From positions 186,001-250,000 of the forward strand of contig NZ_AQRC01000002.1 of NCBI RefSeq assembly GCF_000737065.1: a stretch of 64,000 bases of DNA, written 5' to 3'. The notes under the pieces are model-generated. The model had not been told where the DNA came from. It saw nothing but the letters and a program-made list of their open reading frames with translations, and ran no database searches. The stretch comes from Thioclava atlantica. Lineage in GTDB: Bacteria; Pseudomonadota; Alphaproteobacteria; Rhodobacterales; Rhodobacteraceae. Positions 9,701 to 17,739 of this stretch are shown piece after piece. A program made the translations under genes and the position numbers. The number at the start of each line of letters is the position of its first letter. The stretch's first letter is position 1.

Positions 9701-10721
9701 CCGCCTCGCGCCCGGCACCCGAGACCTGCCAGCGCATTTCGCGCCCCTCGACCTCGCGCGAGCCGACCTTGGGTTGGACATGGCAACTCGAACAGCGCAG
9801 ATCGTCCCCGAACCACGACACCACAAGCGAGACCGCGCCACATTCGGGCAACTCCTCATCCAGCATCCGCAGGCTGACGAGAAAATCCGTCTCGCCCCCG
9901 GGCGCGTGCTGGTTGACCGGAACCGCTTGTCCGTCGATCCCCCATCCGTTGAACGCCGAGAGCGAGGATCCTTCCGGGTAGACGGCGCCCGACCGCACCG
10001 CCGCCTCGCTCACCCGTCGCGTCGCAAGCGCATACTCGCCGGTGCCGGGGATCAGCGCCACCGCACTGATCGCCCGCGTCAGATCAGGAACCGCCTGCGC
10101 GCGCTCCCCTTGAGCCGGACGCACCACCTCGAAGGTGAATTGCGGCACGCGGTTTCCGAATGGCGCCAGTTCGAGATCCTCGAAGACGACATAGGCAATG
10201 CCGCGATAGCTCGGCGCCTCTCCCACGCCCTCGACCGCCTCGATCTTCGGGTCGGGCAGTTGATCTTCGCTGCCGGAATAGACGCGCATGTTGAGATCGT
10301 TCGGGTCAAGCTCCGCGCCATCCGCCCAAACGCGCCCGACCCGGAGGATTTCCCCCTCTCCAAGGGCGATCGCGAGGCTGACCGAGTAGCTGTACTCGAC
10401 GACCTTCGGCTTGCCCTTCCCGCCGCCGCGCTTGCGCTTGCTCTCGACGAAGCGCGTGGCCCAGATCACTTGCCCGGCCGCGCGCACTCGGCCCCAGCTG
10501 CGCATCAGCCCCTCGCCTTCTGACGCACTCGTCAGGCGCAGCCGGTCGACCCGTCCGGTCTCCACCGACCCCGACCCGCCCCCCAGCAATTGCTGGTCGA
10601 TCACGCGTCCCAGCGTCGCGCCCACCGCGCGCCCGATCACCGCTCCGGAAAGCCCCAGAACGGTCCCGCCGAAACCGGCTCCGAGCGCCGCGCCTGCCGC
10701 CGAAAGCAAAATCGTCGCCAT
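6762..10721 (-). CDS. GTA tail-fibre/host-specificity protein (RcGTA orfg15, 'megatron')
   Basis: 1319 residues, the largest product of the cluster. The N-terminus is a Gly/Ala-rich glycine-zipper-like stretch (residues 5-45), followed by a tail-tip domain. The middle (about residues 380-760) is a glycosidase-like TIM barrel, the GTA_TIM family, with the segments CIGSEMRALTQIRG, IGYAADWTEYFGY, IDFIGIDNYMPLSDW and WFTELGCAAVDKGTN. The last part matches the phage-tail-protein domain common to GTA g15. It forms the central tail-tip spike that contacts and penetrates the recipient envelope. Its start codon lies directly against the g14 stop. It is the last GTA gene; cysE follows after about 100 bases. 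Confidence 0.93.
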   Translation of the reverse strand: MATILLSAAGAALGAGFGGTVLGLSGAVIGRAVGATLGRVIDQQLLGGGSGSVETGRVDRLRLTSASEGEGLMRSWGRVRAAGQVIWATRFVESKRKRGGGKGKPKVVEYSYSVSLAIALGEGEILRVGRVWADGAELDPNDLNMRVYSGSEDQLPDPKIEAVEGVGEAPSYRGIAYVVFEDLELAPFGNRVPQFTFEVVRPAQGERAQAVPDLTRAISAVALIPGTGEYALATRRVSEAAVRSGAVYPEGSSLSAFNGWGIDGQAVPVNQHAPGGETDFLVSLRMLDEELPECGAVSLVVSWFGDDLRCSSCHVQPKVGSREVEGREMRWQVSGAGREAVAEVPRLEGNSVYGGTPADASVIEAIAALRGAGKAVTFYPFILMDQLAGNGLPDPWGEATEQPTLPWRGRISLSQAPGRAGSPDGSDIASQEVAAFFGAAAPGDFVASGETILYSGPEEWSLRRFILHYAHLCKRAGGVDAFCIGSEMRALTQIRGMANSFPAVEEFRRLAADVRAILGADCKIGYAADWTEYFGYQPGNGDRFFHLDPLWADENIDFIGIDNYMPLSDWRAGEHHADAHWGAIYDLEYLRSNIEGGEGYDWYYASREHRDAQIRTPISDGADDEPWIWRYKDIRGWWENDHHERIDGVRSEAPTAWVPRSKPIWFTELGCAAVDKGTNEPNKFLDPKSSESALPHYSDGRRDDTIQMQYLRAMTGYWSDPARNPVSDLYGGPMIDMSRAYVWAWDARPYPQFPGLPEVWRDAENYARGHWISGRTSAQPLANVVAELCEEAGLHDFDVGGLHGVVRGFSVQGGVSPRGALQSLSLAYGFDAVERDGKLVFRMRDASIDAVLTAPGLALDAEGRSLETRRVPEAEIAGRVRLAYVEADGSFEARAVETVFPDEEGGPAAASEIPLGLTRAEGLRIVSRWLSEARVARDSAQFTLPPSLGWLASGDVVALETEEATRRYRIDRMERGEAIAVEATRVEPGIYEPGEEDEETARLAAFAPPVPVTPVFLDLPLLSGAEDPYAPHLAVSASPWPGAVAVFSALQDAGYELNSRLEKRAVIGATLNRLEAAQSGLWDRGAPLRVRLVAGELESVSEGGVLAGLNAMAIGDGSSDNWEVFQFARAEPVGTGIWDLSLRLRGQLGTDALMPPVWPEGSVVVLLDGSPEQIALPPAARNQARHYRIGSAARPYDDPSYRHTVQAFSGNGLRPLSPCHLRVRPDAEGWQIRWVRRTRIGGDDWEAMDVALGEASERYLLRILEGQAIRREIVTSAPEWHYSQTAKIADGLPGAFSVEVAQISDIYGPGLYARSLAGT

Positions 10722-11174
10722 CTACCCGACCCCTTCGTGAAATTGAAATCGCGCCACGATCCGACGCTGCCAGGGACGCGAAAGCGGGCTTTCGACGACA
10801 CCGTGGCCGACATAGGCATGGATGAAGCGCGGCGCGGCCCCGACCTGCGTCACGAGGCCAAGATGCTTGGCAACCGCTCCTTCGCGCATCCGGAAGAGGA
10901 GGACATCCCCCAGCGCCAACGGCGCGTTAGCCGTTTTCAGATGCCGCGCGAGCCCATCCCAAAGCACCTCGTTGCGCCCCGCCTCCGACCAATCCGCTGT
11001 ATAGGGCGGCACGATCTGCGGCTCGCTGCCGTAAAGCTCGCGCCAGACGCCCCGCAGGAGCCCGAGACAATCCGCCCCGCCCCCTTTGCGCGATGCCTGG
11101 TGCAAATACGGCGTGCCATTCCAGCGCCGTGCAATCTCGACCGCGCGCAGGGCCTCCTCCGATGGCGGGCTCAC
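10722..11174 (-). CDS. GTA tail-tip cell-wall peptidase, NlpC/P60 type (RcGTA orfg14)
   Basis: 150 residues. The catalytic cysteine is Cys36 in the motif ADCLGL, and the catalytic histidine is probably His104 in KHLGLV, as in NlpC/P60 cysteine peptidases. In GTA particles this tail-associated enzyme cuts recipient peptidoglycan during DNA delivery. The gene overlaps g13 by four bases and abuts g15, so translation is probably coupled. Confidence 0.92.
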   Translation of the reverse strand: MSPPSEEALRAVEIARRWNGTPYLHQASRKGGGADCLGLLRGVWRELYGSEPQIVPPYTADWSEAGRNEVLWDGLARHLKTANAPLALGDVLLFRMREGAVAKHLGLVTQVGAAPRFIHAYVGHGVVESPLSRPWQRRIVARFQFHEGVG

Positions 11175-12061
11175 CGGAACAGGCTCCCGCCATCATTCGC
11201 CCCGCCCTGAACCGGGTAGGAAACCAGCCAATCCTCTCCGGGGATATGCGGAAAGCCCCGGAAATTCGCGAAATTGGCGAATTTCGCGCGGCAGGTCGCG
11301 GCTCGCTTGTCGCAGCCCGCCTCGAGCCGGACCTGATCGCCCGGCGCGACCTCTGCCGCGATCCGCTGCCACAGCTCGATCTCACGGATGCCGTCCGTGC
11401 GGGTTCGGTCGGCCTTGATCACACCGACCAACCCGGCTGCGGCACCGCTCAGCACCGTCAGTCGCCCTTTCTCGAACCAGCGCTCGGAGAATCCAGCCAA
11501 CGCTCCAAAGCCGAAGCGCGCAGTCTCTTCGACGAAGGCGACCGGTCCCTCATGGGCGAAACCCGGCTGGCTCAGGTCGAACCGGCAGTCCGCGTCGCCC
11601 AGAACCGCCGCACAGCGCGGATGATAGATCCGCCCGCGCTCGGCCCCGAGCGCCTCGCTCAGCCCCCGCAACTCCGCCGTGAAGGCGCCCGCGCCGCGCG
11701 TGATCTCTCCCAGATGGCCCCGGAACAAAAGCGCCCGCTGGGTGACATCGGTCCAGTTGACGATCCAGGCGCGGACCTCCGCCCGGTCGTAGCGGCCTGC
11801 AAGAATCTCGCTCTCCGAGATCGCCTCGGAGCTCAGCGCTCCATAGACTTCGCTATTGTCGACCGCGAGCCCCGTTCCCTGAGCAAGCGCCTTCGCGGTC
11901 ATCCCGCTCTCGGGTTCGAAGGCGATCCCCTCGAAATTCAGTCCCGCATCGTGATCGGTGAACCCGAGCACTTTTCCGTCGCGCCGTGTCACCGCCCAGG
12001 CCCGCGCGATCGTCGTCGTCCCGGTTCCGAGATGGGCGCGCAATTCCTCCGGATAGCTCAT
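11171..12061 (-). CDS. GTA tail hub protein, DUF2163 family (RcGTA orfg13)
   Basis: 296 residues with the family core SYPEELRAHL...RAWAVTRRDG at the N-terminus. Four cysteines occur in the C-terminal half: two in HPRCAAVLGDADC and two in CDKRAATC. The pattern would suit a metal or Fe-S site like that of lambda gpL, but this is inference. The family forms the hub joining the distal tail protein to the megatron. The stop overlaps the g14 start, and the start overlaps the g12 stop. Confidence 0.9.
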   Translation of the reverse strand: MSYPEELRAHLGTGTTTIARAWAVTRRDGKVLGFTDHDAGLNFEGIAFEPESGMTAKALAQGTGLAVDNSEVYGALSSEAISESEILAGRYDRAEVRAWIVNWTDVTQRALLFRGHLGEITRGAGAFTAELRGLSEALGAERGRIYHPRCAAVLGDADCRFDLSQPGFAHEGPVAFVEETARFGFGALAGFSERWFEKGRLTVLSGAAAGLVGVIKADRTRTDGIREIELWQRIAAEVAPGDQVRLEAGCDKRAATCRAKFANFANFRGFPHIPGEDWLVSYPVQGGANDGGSLFR

Positions 12062-12693
12062 CAGACCCGCACCTCCACCACCGGAACCTGCGGCATCTCG
12101 CCCGCCTGGAAGGACTGAACCGAAACCTGGATCCGATCGGTGTCGAAACGCACCGGCACGTCGAATTCGAAGCCTGCCGTGATCGGCGCACCTTCAGCAG
12201 GCGGATCGACGAACGTCACCGTCCCCGCCCCGGTATCGAGCGACCAATGCACCGCCTCGGCCTGATACCCGCCCTGCACGCCCACCTTCACCGTGCCCGC
12301 GACCGGCTTGGAGACTGGGCGACGATACTCGACGCCCCCCGACACATAGGCTTTCGAGAGCTGGAACACCCGGCGCACGCCATCGCCATGCCCGATCAGC
12401 TGATCCTCATACGCGACCTCCTGCGAGGGCGCGCAACTCTTGTAATCGGCCCAGTCCTTCCAGCGAAACCCGTGCAACTGGCCGCCCCGCGCCTCGAAAA
12501 ATGCCAGCAAGCGCTCGACATCGTCGAGCGAACGCAGCCCCACCCCCGCATCATAGCGGCGGCGCGAATGCGCCCAGGGCGAATTGCGTTCCTCGAACCC
12601 GTTGGTCAGCGTCACGATCTCGGTGCGCCGCTCGGGCCCGCCGACCGAGCCGAAACTCAGATTGGCGGGAAACCTCACCTCGTGAAATGCCAT
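12061..12693 (-). CDS. GTA distal tail protein, DUF2460 family (RcGTA orfg12)
   Basis: 210 residues with the DUF2460/TIGR02217 hallmarks: FHEVRFPANLSFGSVGGPERRTEIVTL at the N-terminus (start of this run only quoted by family), the YDAGVGLRSLDDVERLLAFFEAR core split over residues 44-70, and GFRWKDWADYKS. It forms the ring at the distal end of the tail tube. Confidence 0.9.
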   Translation of the reverse strand: MAFHEVRFPANLSFGSVGGPERRTEIVTLTNGFEERNSPWAHSRRRYDAGVGLRSLDDVERLLAFFEARGGQLHGFRWKDWADYKSCAPSQEVAYEDQLIGHGDGVRRVFQLSKAYVSGGVEYRRPVSKPVAGTVKVGVQGGYQAEAVHWSLDTGAGTVTFVDPPAEGAPITAGFEFDVPVRFDTDRIQVSVQSFQAGEMPQVPVVEVRV

Positions 12694-12703
12694 CTTCTCC
12701 TCC

Positions 12704-13366
12704 TCAGCGGTTGCGCTCGCCGCGCGCCAGCGCCCGGCTGACCTGCGCCGCGACCTGGCTCGAGCTGCGCTGGAAGCCGGCGATGTCAGGCGTGGAGATG
12801 TTCATCACCACATGCACCGCGCGTCCACCGCCCTGCGCCGCGACCCCAAGCCGTCCATCCGCGCCGCGGGTCAGCGGCATGATCGCCTCCGGCCCCGCCT
12901 CGCCCATCAAGCCGGTGGCGCCGCGCATCGGAAAAACCGTCGGGCTCGTGACCACGCCTCCCTTGGCAAACGGCATCACGCGGTCCTGCGTGAACGCTCC
13001 TCCCTGCGCGAAGGGAAAGACGCCGCCGAGAAGACCGTTGAGCCCATTGGCGAGGGCCCCGCCCGCCGCCTGCTGGACGGGTTTCATCGCGACATTGTAG
13101 ACGCTGTCGGCCATGCTCTGTACGACCTGCCGGAGTGCATCCGACAGCCTCAGACCGTCAAAGACCACGCCATCGAAAGCCTTGCGCAAGCCATGCCCGA
13201 AGGAGGTGCTCAAGCTGTTCACCTCGCGCCCGGTGAAGATCAGGCTCTCTCGCATCGCGGCCAGTTCCTGGTTGAACGCCTCCGCGACAGCTCCCGCGCC
13301 GCCCAACTGACGTTCCAGCTCGGCCGCGCGCTCCGCCAACCCGTCGAACCCGTCCATTTCGGTCAT
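12704..13366 (-). CDS. GTA short tail tape-measure protein (RcGTA orfg11)
   Basis: 220 residues, very short for a tape measure but normal for GTA, whose tail is short. The N-terminal part is helical with heptad-like spacing (AERAAELERQLGGAG). The middle is Ala/Gly-rich with the repeated FAQGGAFTQ / FAKGGVVTS pattern found in tape-measure C-termini, followed by FPMRGATGLMGEAGPEAIMPL. It sets tail length and lies inside the tube. It overlaps the chaperone gene g10.1 by four bases. Confidence 0.88.
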   Translation of the reverse strand: MTEMDGFDGLAERAAELERQLGGAGAVAEAFNQELAAMRESLIFTGREVNSLSTSFGHGLRKAFDGVVFDGLRLSDALRQVVQSMADSVYNVAMKPVQQAAGGALANGLNGLLGGVFPFAQGGAFTQDRVMPFAKGGVVTSPTVFPMRGATGLMGEAGPEAIMPLTRGADGRLGVAAQGGGRAVHVVMNISTPDIAGFQRSSSQVAAQVSRALARGERNR

Positions 13367-13578
13367 CCTTCGCTCCTTTCATCGTCCCGCGCTCGGTCCG
13401 GGAACCGCGCAAGCAACGCGTCGAGCCGCGCCCGCACCATCGGTCGCGACGCCGTTCCGCTCTCGCCCGCGATCAGCGCCAGTTCCGCCGGCGTGAGCGC
13501 CCAGAAATCGGCGGGCCTCAGCCGCAAATGCTGCAGCCCGAGCCGCATCAGCCCCGGCCAGTCGAGGCCGCCGCTCAC
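13363..13578 (-). CDS. GTA tail assembly chaperone (RcGTA orfg10.1-like)
   Basis: 71 residues matching the TIGR02216 small phage protein pattern: LDWPGLMRLGLQHLRLRP followed by FWALTPAEL. Its position directly before the tape-measure gene and after g10 is that of a tail assembly chaperone. Four-base overlaps on both sides show tight coupling. Confidence 0.82.
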   Translation of the reverse strand: MSGGLDWPGLMRLGLQHLRLRPADFWALTPAELALIAGESGTASRPMVRARLDALLARFPDRARDDERSEG

Positions 13579-13910
13579 GTGCGCTCCTCGCCGGGCATCG
13601 AGAAGGCCCGCGCCAGAAGCTCCGCCGCCTTTCGCGCCGCCCCGAGCGGCCCCCCGCCGATCTCGACCGCGCGCAAATCCGCGGTCCGTCCCTGCCAGCC
13701 ACCGCCGCGCAGCCCGGCCACGATCACCGCAAGCACGTCCCGGCTCGAGAACCTGCCCGCCTCGAACCGCTCCACCAGCGCAATCATTCCGCCCTCCGCA
13801 CCGATCTCCGCCTCGAGTTCGGCGAGCGCCCCCAAGGTCAACCGCGCCACGTGCTCCACCCCGTCGAGCAGGATCTCGACCTCGCCCGCATATGGATTAG
13901 CCATGGCCAC
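13575..13910 (-). CDS. GTA tail assembly chaperone-like protein (RcGTA orfg10)
   Basis: 111 residues, of the 'gene transfer agent family protein' type (DUF3356-like): a short beta-rich N-terminus (GEVEILLDGVEHVARLTLGA) and a helical C-terminus. A start two codons later (MANPYAG, 13904) is equally possible. It overlaps g10.1 by four bases and lies one base from g9. The role as tail chaperone is inferred from position between tail tube and tape measure. Confidence 0.8.
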   Translation of the reverse strand: MAMANPYAGEVEILLDGVEHVARLTLGALAELEAEIGAEGGMIALVERFEAGRFSSRDVLAVIVAGLRGGGWQGRTADLRAVEIGGGPLGAARKAAELLARAFSMPGEERT

Positions 13911-13911
13911 C

Positions 13912-14331
13912 TCAGATCGCCGTGAAGCTCAGCGCACCCGCCGAGGCCATTGCGATCTCGTAGCTCGCCTCGCCGTCATGACTGCCCGCATAGTCGATCG
14001 AAGTGATCATGAACGGCCCCTGCACGATGCCGAAATCGGGAATGATCACCTGGAAATGCGGCACTTCGCCGTCGAAGAAGATCTGCCGCGCGCGCTCATC
14101 GGTCCCCGCATCCTTGAACACCCCCGCACCCGAGATCTGCGCCGAGCGCACGCCCGCCCCCCCCAGAAGCTCGCGCCAGCGCCCTTCGCTTTCTAGGGAG
14201 GTCACATCAACGGTTTCCGCATTGAAGGTGATCCGCGTGGCGCGCAGCCCCGCGATCGTCTCGAAACTCTGGTCCCCGTTCAGGTCCAGTTTGATCAGAA
14301 GATCCTTGCCGTTCTGCGCCACCATGGCCAA
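13912..14331 (-). CDS. GTA major tail tube protein, TP901-1 family (RcGTA orfg9)
   Basis: 139 residues with the family opening QNGKDLLIKLD and the TFNAETVDVTSLESEGRWRE segment around residues 30-50 (only its core quoted). These proteins stack into the tail tube. A start two codons later (14325) is possible. A 73-base gap before g8 makes this one of the few untranslated spacers within the cluster. Confidence 0.9.
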   Translation of the reverse strand: MAMVAQNGKDLLIKLDLNGDQSFETIAGLRATRITFNAETVDVTSLESEGRWRELLGGAGVRSAQISGAGVFKDAGTDERARQIFFDGEVPHFQVIIPDFGIVQGPFMITSIDYAGSHDGEASYEIAMASAGALSFTAI

Positions 14332-14404
14332 TTCTCCGATATTGGAAAGACTGTCTCCGTTAGGGCGACACTGGCCCGCCGGAATGTTCGATTCGTGAAA
14401 GGGG

Positions 14405-14812
14405 TCAGACCTCGACGCGGGCCCGGAAGGTGAGGTCGATGCGCCGCGAGGTCCCCTTGTCCACGCGCCGAGCCCGGGCCTTGCGAAACCACAGGCCCAC
14501 GAGCTGGCCGCGCGAGAGCGTAAGCGGGTTGGTCAGAAGCGTGTCCGAGATCGCCTCGCCCACCTCCTTCGCCACCTGGAACCCGGCTGCATTGGTGATC
14601 ACCGACACGGTGAAATCATGCACCGCTCCGTCGCCCGTCATGTCCGAAGCATCGCGCGCCTCCTCGGGCCCGAGGCTCACATAGGTGCCCGTCAGACTGC
14701 CCGAGGGCACCGCGTCGTAGATGGCCGTCCCGACGAGAGCGGCCAGCACCGGATCGCCCTGAAGCCGCGCATAGACCGCCGCCTGAAGGGCCGCTGAGAT
14801 CGCATAGCTCAT
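14405..14812 (-). CDS. GTA tail terminator, DUF3168 family (RcGTA orfg8)
   Basis: 135 residues. The DUF3168 signature runs from AALQAAVYARLQGDP through AIYDAVPSGS and TYVSLGPEEARDASD. The family closes the tail and joins it to the head connector. The start overlaps the g7 stop by four bases. Confidence 0.9.
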   Translation of the reverse strand: MSYAISAALQAAVYARLQGDPVLAALVGTAIYDAVPSGSLTGTYVSLGPEEARDASDMTGDGAVHDFTVSVITNAAGFQVAKEVGEAISDTLLTNPLTLSRGQLVGLWFRKARARRVDKGTSRRIDLTFRARVEV

Positions 14813-15147
14813 GCCGCCACCTCCTCACGCGCGAAACAGGTCAGGTAATGCCCGCCCGGATCTGCCTCGGCCACGGCGAGGATCCGAAACAACCGCGCCC
14901 CCTCGCGAAACCGCTGCTCGGCGCGGGGCCGGCGCGGAGATCCCTGCGGCGCGGCGCGCACCGTGATCTTCCAGGGCACCGAGGCCAGCGTCACGAATTC
15001 ACCCGCGCGCTCGACCCCGGTACCCGGCTTCATCTGCGCCCACAGTTCACCAAGCGCGACCCAGGCTTCCGCGAACCCGCCCGCGCCGTCGGGCACCCGC
15101 TCCGGCGTTTCGAGCACCAGCCTGCGATTGAGACCCGGCGCGCTCAT
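14809..15147 (-). CDS. GTA head closure/stopper protein (RcGTA orfg7)
   Basis: 112 residues from the ATG at 15147 (MSAPGLNRRLVLETPER), a typical phage head-closure (SPP1 gp16-like) opening. The frame stays open further upstream, but that part is the g6 gene in another frame. The start overlaps the g6 stop by four bases, which fixes it. The protein links the connector ring to the tail. Confidence 0.88.
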   Translation of the reverse strand: MSAPGLNRRLVLETPERVPDGAGGFAEAWVALGELWAQMKPGTGVERAGEFVTLASVPWKITVRAAPQGSPRRPRAEQRFREGARLFRILAVAEADPGGHYLTCFAREEVAA

Positions 15148-15740
15148 GCCCGGCCTCCGATCATCCGGACCGTCCGCCAGCGTTCGATCAGGGCCATCAC
15201 CCCGAAGGACATCGCGCTCACCTCGGCGCCACCGGCCTGACGGCATTCGTAATATTGCGCGGCAAGCAGAAGGACCGCCTGCGCGAGATCCACAGGGACC
15301 TCCGCCCAGTTCGCACCGAACCCCGCGCTGAACCGGATCTCTGCCACGCCTCCCGCGGGGATCTCGGGCAAAGCCGTCCCCCGCGCCGCAAGGCGGGGCC
15401 GTTGGAGATCCGCGATCAGCCGGTAGTTTTCGGCAGGAAGCAGCGTGGCCTGCCCCGCCGCGTCGACCAGCCGAAGTTCGGAAACGCTCCGAACCGGAGC
15501 CACCGGCAGAGGCTGCTCGCATACCCCGCGCCACGCCGTGAGCGTCAGGGAGTAATCGCGCGCGAGCAGGACTTTCCCCGTGCGCCCCTCGATCGCCGCA
15601 ATCGCCGCGCGCAGATAGGCCTCGAGCGCACCATCCTCGGCCCCCAGATCGGAAAACCCGGTTCCCAGGCGCACATGTTCGCGGAACGCGGTCAGCGGAA
15701 GTGTCTCCGCGCCGACCACCGTTTCTTCTTTCAACATCAT
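15144..15740 (-). CDS. GTA head-tail adaptor, gp6-like (RcGTA orfg6)
   Basis: 198 residues from the double ATG at 15740/15737 (MMLKEET), preceded by GGAGAAAATCC. The helical gp6-like connector core is visible in ALEAYLRAAIAAIEGRTGK and DLAQAVLLLAAQYYE. The frame is open 14 codons further upstream, but that stretch covers a stem-loop and is unlikely to be coding. It docks on the portal. Confidence 0.87.
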   Translation of the reverse strand: MMLKEETVVGAETLPLTAFREHVRLGTGFSDLGAEDGALEAYLRAAIAAIEGRTGKVLLARDYSLTLTAWRGVCEQPLPVAPVRSVSELRLVDAAGQATLLPAENYRLIADLQRPRLAARGTALPEIPAGGVAEIRFSAGFGANWAEVPVDLAQAVLLLAAQYYECRQAGGAEVSAMSFGVMALIERWRTVRMIGGRA

Positions 15741-15762
15741 GGATTTTCTCCGAAATTCACAA

Positions 15763-15793
15763 GGCGGCACCCCCAGCTCCAAGGGATGCCGCC
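15763..15793 (-). promoter_or_regulatory. Stem-loop between capsid and adaptor genes
   Basis: Read on the minus strand, GGCGGCATCCC and GGGGTGCCGCC form an 11-pair stem (one G-U) with a nine-base loop, followed by TTGTGAATTT and then the g6 ribosome-binding site. It sits in the 193-base gap between g5 and g6, the largest untranslated gap within the body of the cluster. It could lower read-through or protect the 3' end of the capsid transcript. Confidence 0.6.
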
Positions 15794-15933
15794 CGTTCGG
15801 TCGGGCGCAGGCCCGGCCGCCGCTCGAACGGAGGGAGCAGCTAGTCGACGACCTTCAGCCCACGCCCGCCTCGGAACCGGTCTCCCGGCCCAAGCTCCCG
15901 ACGCCCGCGACACTCCGGCCGCGGTCAGTCGCC

Positions 15934-17133
15934 TCAGGCGATGGCGAATTTCAGCAGCTTGATCGCGGCGAAGTCGCTTACGTCGCCGCCCACGCGTTTC
16001 GAGGCGTAGAACAGAACATGCGGCTTGGCCGAGAAGGGATCGCGCAGCACACGCAGGTCCGGGCGCTCCGCCACCGTGTAGCCCGCATCGAAATCGCCAT
16101 AGGCGATCGCGAAACTGTCCGCCGCGATGTCGGGCATGTCCTCGGCGATCAGCACCGGATACCCCATCAGGCGCGGAGGCTCGCCCGCAGCCAGCCCGTC
16201 GGTCCACAGGAAGCGCCCATCCGCATCCTTCATCTTGCGCACCGCCCCGGCCGTCTTCGAGTTCATCACGAAGCTCGCATTGGCGCGATATTCCGCCTCG
16301 AGCGCATAGACCAGATCGACCACCGCATCGGCCGGGCTCGACCCCGCGAAATCACCCGCCGCGCCGGTCGCCACATAGCCGAGCGATCCCCAGTTCCAGG
16401 CGTCGTTCGAGATCTTCGGATGGGTCAGGAAGCCCGTGGGTTTGTCCACGCCATCACCCGAGATGAAGGCCGCCGCCTCGGCGCGAGAGAATTTCTCTGC
16501 GATGCGCTGCGCGAGCCAGCCTTCGACATCGAAAGCACTGTCGTCGAGCAGGCGCTGCGAGGCTTTCGGCATCGCCGCGAGTTCGTGCAGCGGGATCGAG
16601 ATCCGGTCGATCAGCGGCGTCACCGTCTCCGTGAGGCTCGCGGTCTCGGTGGCCCAGCCGGTGCCCAGCTCCGAGCGGTCCACCAGCACGTCGAAGGAGG
16701 TCGCCTCGACATTCACCACATTCGCGATCTGGCGGATCGAGGCGGTCGCCTTGAGGACCGAGCGGATCGTCTCCGAGGTCTGCGGATCGACGAGGTAGCC
16801 CCCCTCGGCAGCCACCGCCGTGTTGAGCGCCTTGCCTTCGAGGCTGAGCCCGCGCAGCGCGTCGTCATCGCCCGAGCGCAGATAGGCCGCGAAGGCCTTC
16901 TGATGCGGCGCCTCTTCATGGGCGGCGGCGGAAAGGGCGGGTCGCCCGGCGGTCATCGTCTTGGTCTGCAGCATGGTCAAACGCTCATCCTGTTTTTGCA
17001 TCTTCACCTTCACATCCTCACGGAAATACTTGACTTCCTTCACGAATCCGGCCAGCGCGGTTTTCACCTCAGCCGCCGGATCCGGGCCGTCGGACATACC
17101 CGTCCCGGCCCGAGCCTTGGTCTCGGTCTTCAT
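15934..17133 (-). CDS. GTA major capsid protein, HK97 fold (RcGTA orfg5)
   Basis: 399 residues from the ATG at 17133 (MKTETKARAG), which has GGAG five bases upstream; a GTG two codons earlier is less likely. Residues 30-65 form a charged helical delta-like scaffold region, and the mature HK97 shell starts around ALNTAVAAEGGYLVDPQTS. Further family marks are QTSETIRSVLK, FISGDGVDKPTGF and FAIAYGDFDAGYTV. It builds the GTA head and is probably trimmed by the g4 protease. Confidence 0.95.
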   Translation of the reverse strand: MKTETKARAGTGMSDGPDPAAEVKTALAGFVKEVKYFREDVKVKMQKQDERLTMLQTKTMTAGRPALSAAAHEEAPHQKAFAAYLRSGDDDALRGLSLEGKALNTAVAAEGGYLVDPQTSETIRSVLKATASIRQIANVVNVEATSFDVLVDRSELGTGWATETASLTETVTPLIDRISIPLHELAAMPKASQRLLDDSAFDVEGWLAQRIAEKFSRAEAAAFISGDGVDKPTGFLTHPKISNDAWNWGSLGYVATGAAGDFAGSSPADAVVDLVYALEAEYRANASFVMNSKTAGAVRKMKDADGRFLWTDGLAAGEPPRLMGYPVLIAEDMPDIAADSFAIAYGDFDAGYTVAERPDLRVLRDPFSAKPHVLFYASKRVGGDVSDFAAIKLLKFAIA

Positions 17134-17171
17134 GCTCACTCCATCTCCATCGGGTCAGAGGCCGCGCCGCG

Positions 17172-17729
17172 TCAGCGGTCAGCCAGTTCCGCCGCCGCCT
17201 CTCGCAAGGCCTCGGCCAGATCGCGCAAGCTGCCCTCTAGGCTCTCGCCCTTGGACGCCACCCGCGCCTCGCGAAGCATCGGAAAGGTCACCAACGACAC
17301 CTCCCACAGCTCCAGTTCCGCAAGCAGCCGCTGGCCTTTCGCGTCCTTCTCCGCCGCCACCGTGCGATAACCGATCGACAACCCGTCGATCGCGCCCGCC
17401 GCGATCAGCGCCGCCGCCTCGCGCGCCCGCGCCACATCCGGCAGCAGCCGTCCCTTCACCCAGAGCCCGCGCGCATCCTCGCGGATCTCGTCCCAGATGC
17501 CGATCGGCTCGGCCGGGTCGTGCTGCCAGAGCATCTTCACCGAACCGCCGCGCGCCTTCAGCCGCTCGAGCCCTTTCGCGTAAGCACCCTTGCACACGAT
17601 ATCGCCGCCCTGATCGGGCAGTCCGAACAGGCTCGCATACCCCTCGATCACCGAACCGTCGCGTACCTGAACGGGTTGGGTGTCGCTTGCACAGAACTTC
17701 AACTCCAGTCCGTAATCTTCTGCTTTCAT
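17172..17729 (-). CDS. GTA prohead protease, HK97 family (RcGTA orfg4)
   Basis: 185 residues from the ATG at 17729 (MKAEDYGLELKF), with AGGAAAATCAC before it. The U35-type serine protease His lies in MLWQHDPAEPIG and the Ser in AIDGLSIGYR. It removes the N-terminal part of the capsid protein during head maturation. Located between g3.5 and g5 as in RcGTA. Confidence 0.93.
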   Translation of the reverse strand: MKAEDYGLELKFCASDTQPVQVRDGSVIEGYASLFGLPDQGGDIVCKGAYAKGLERLKARGGSVKMLWQHDPAEPIGIWDEIREDARGLWVKGRLLPDVARAREAAALIAAGAIDGLSIGYRTVAAEKDAKGQRLLAELELWEVSLVTFPMLREARVASKGESLEGSLRDLAEALREAAAELADR

Positions 17730-17739
17730 GTGATTTTCC

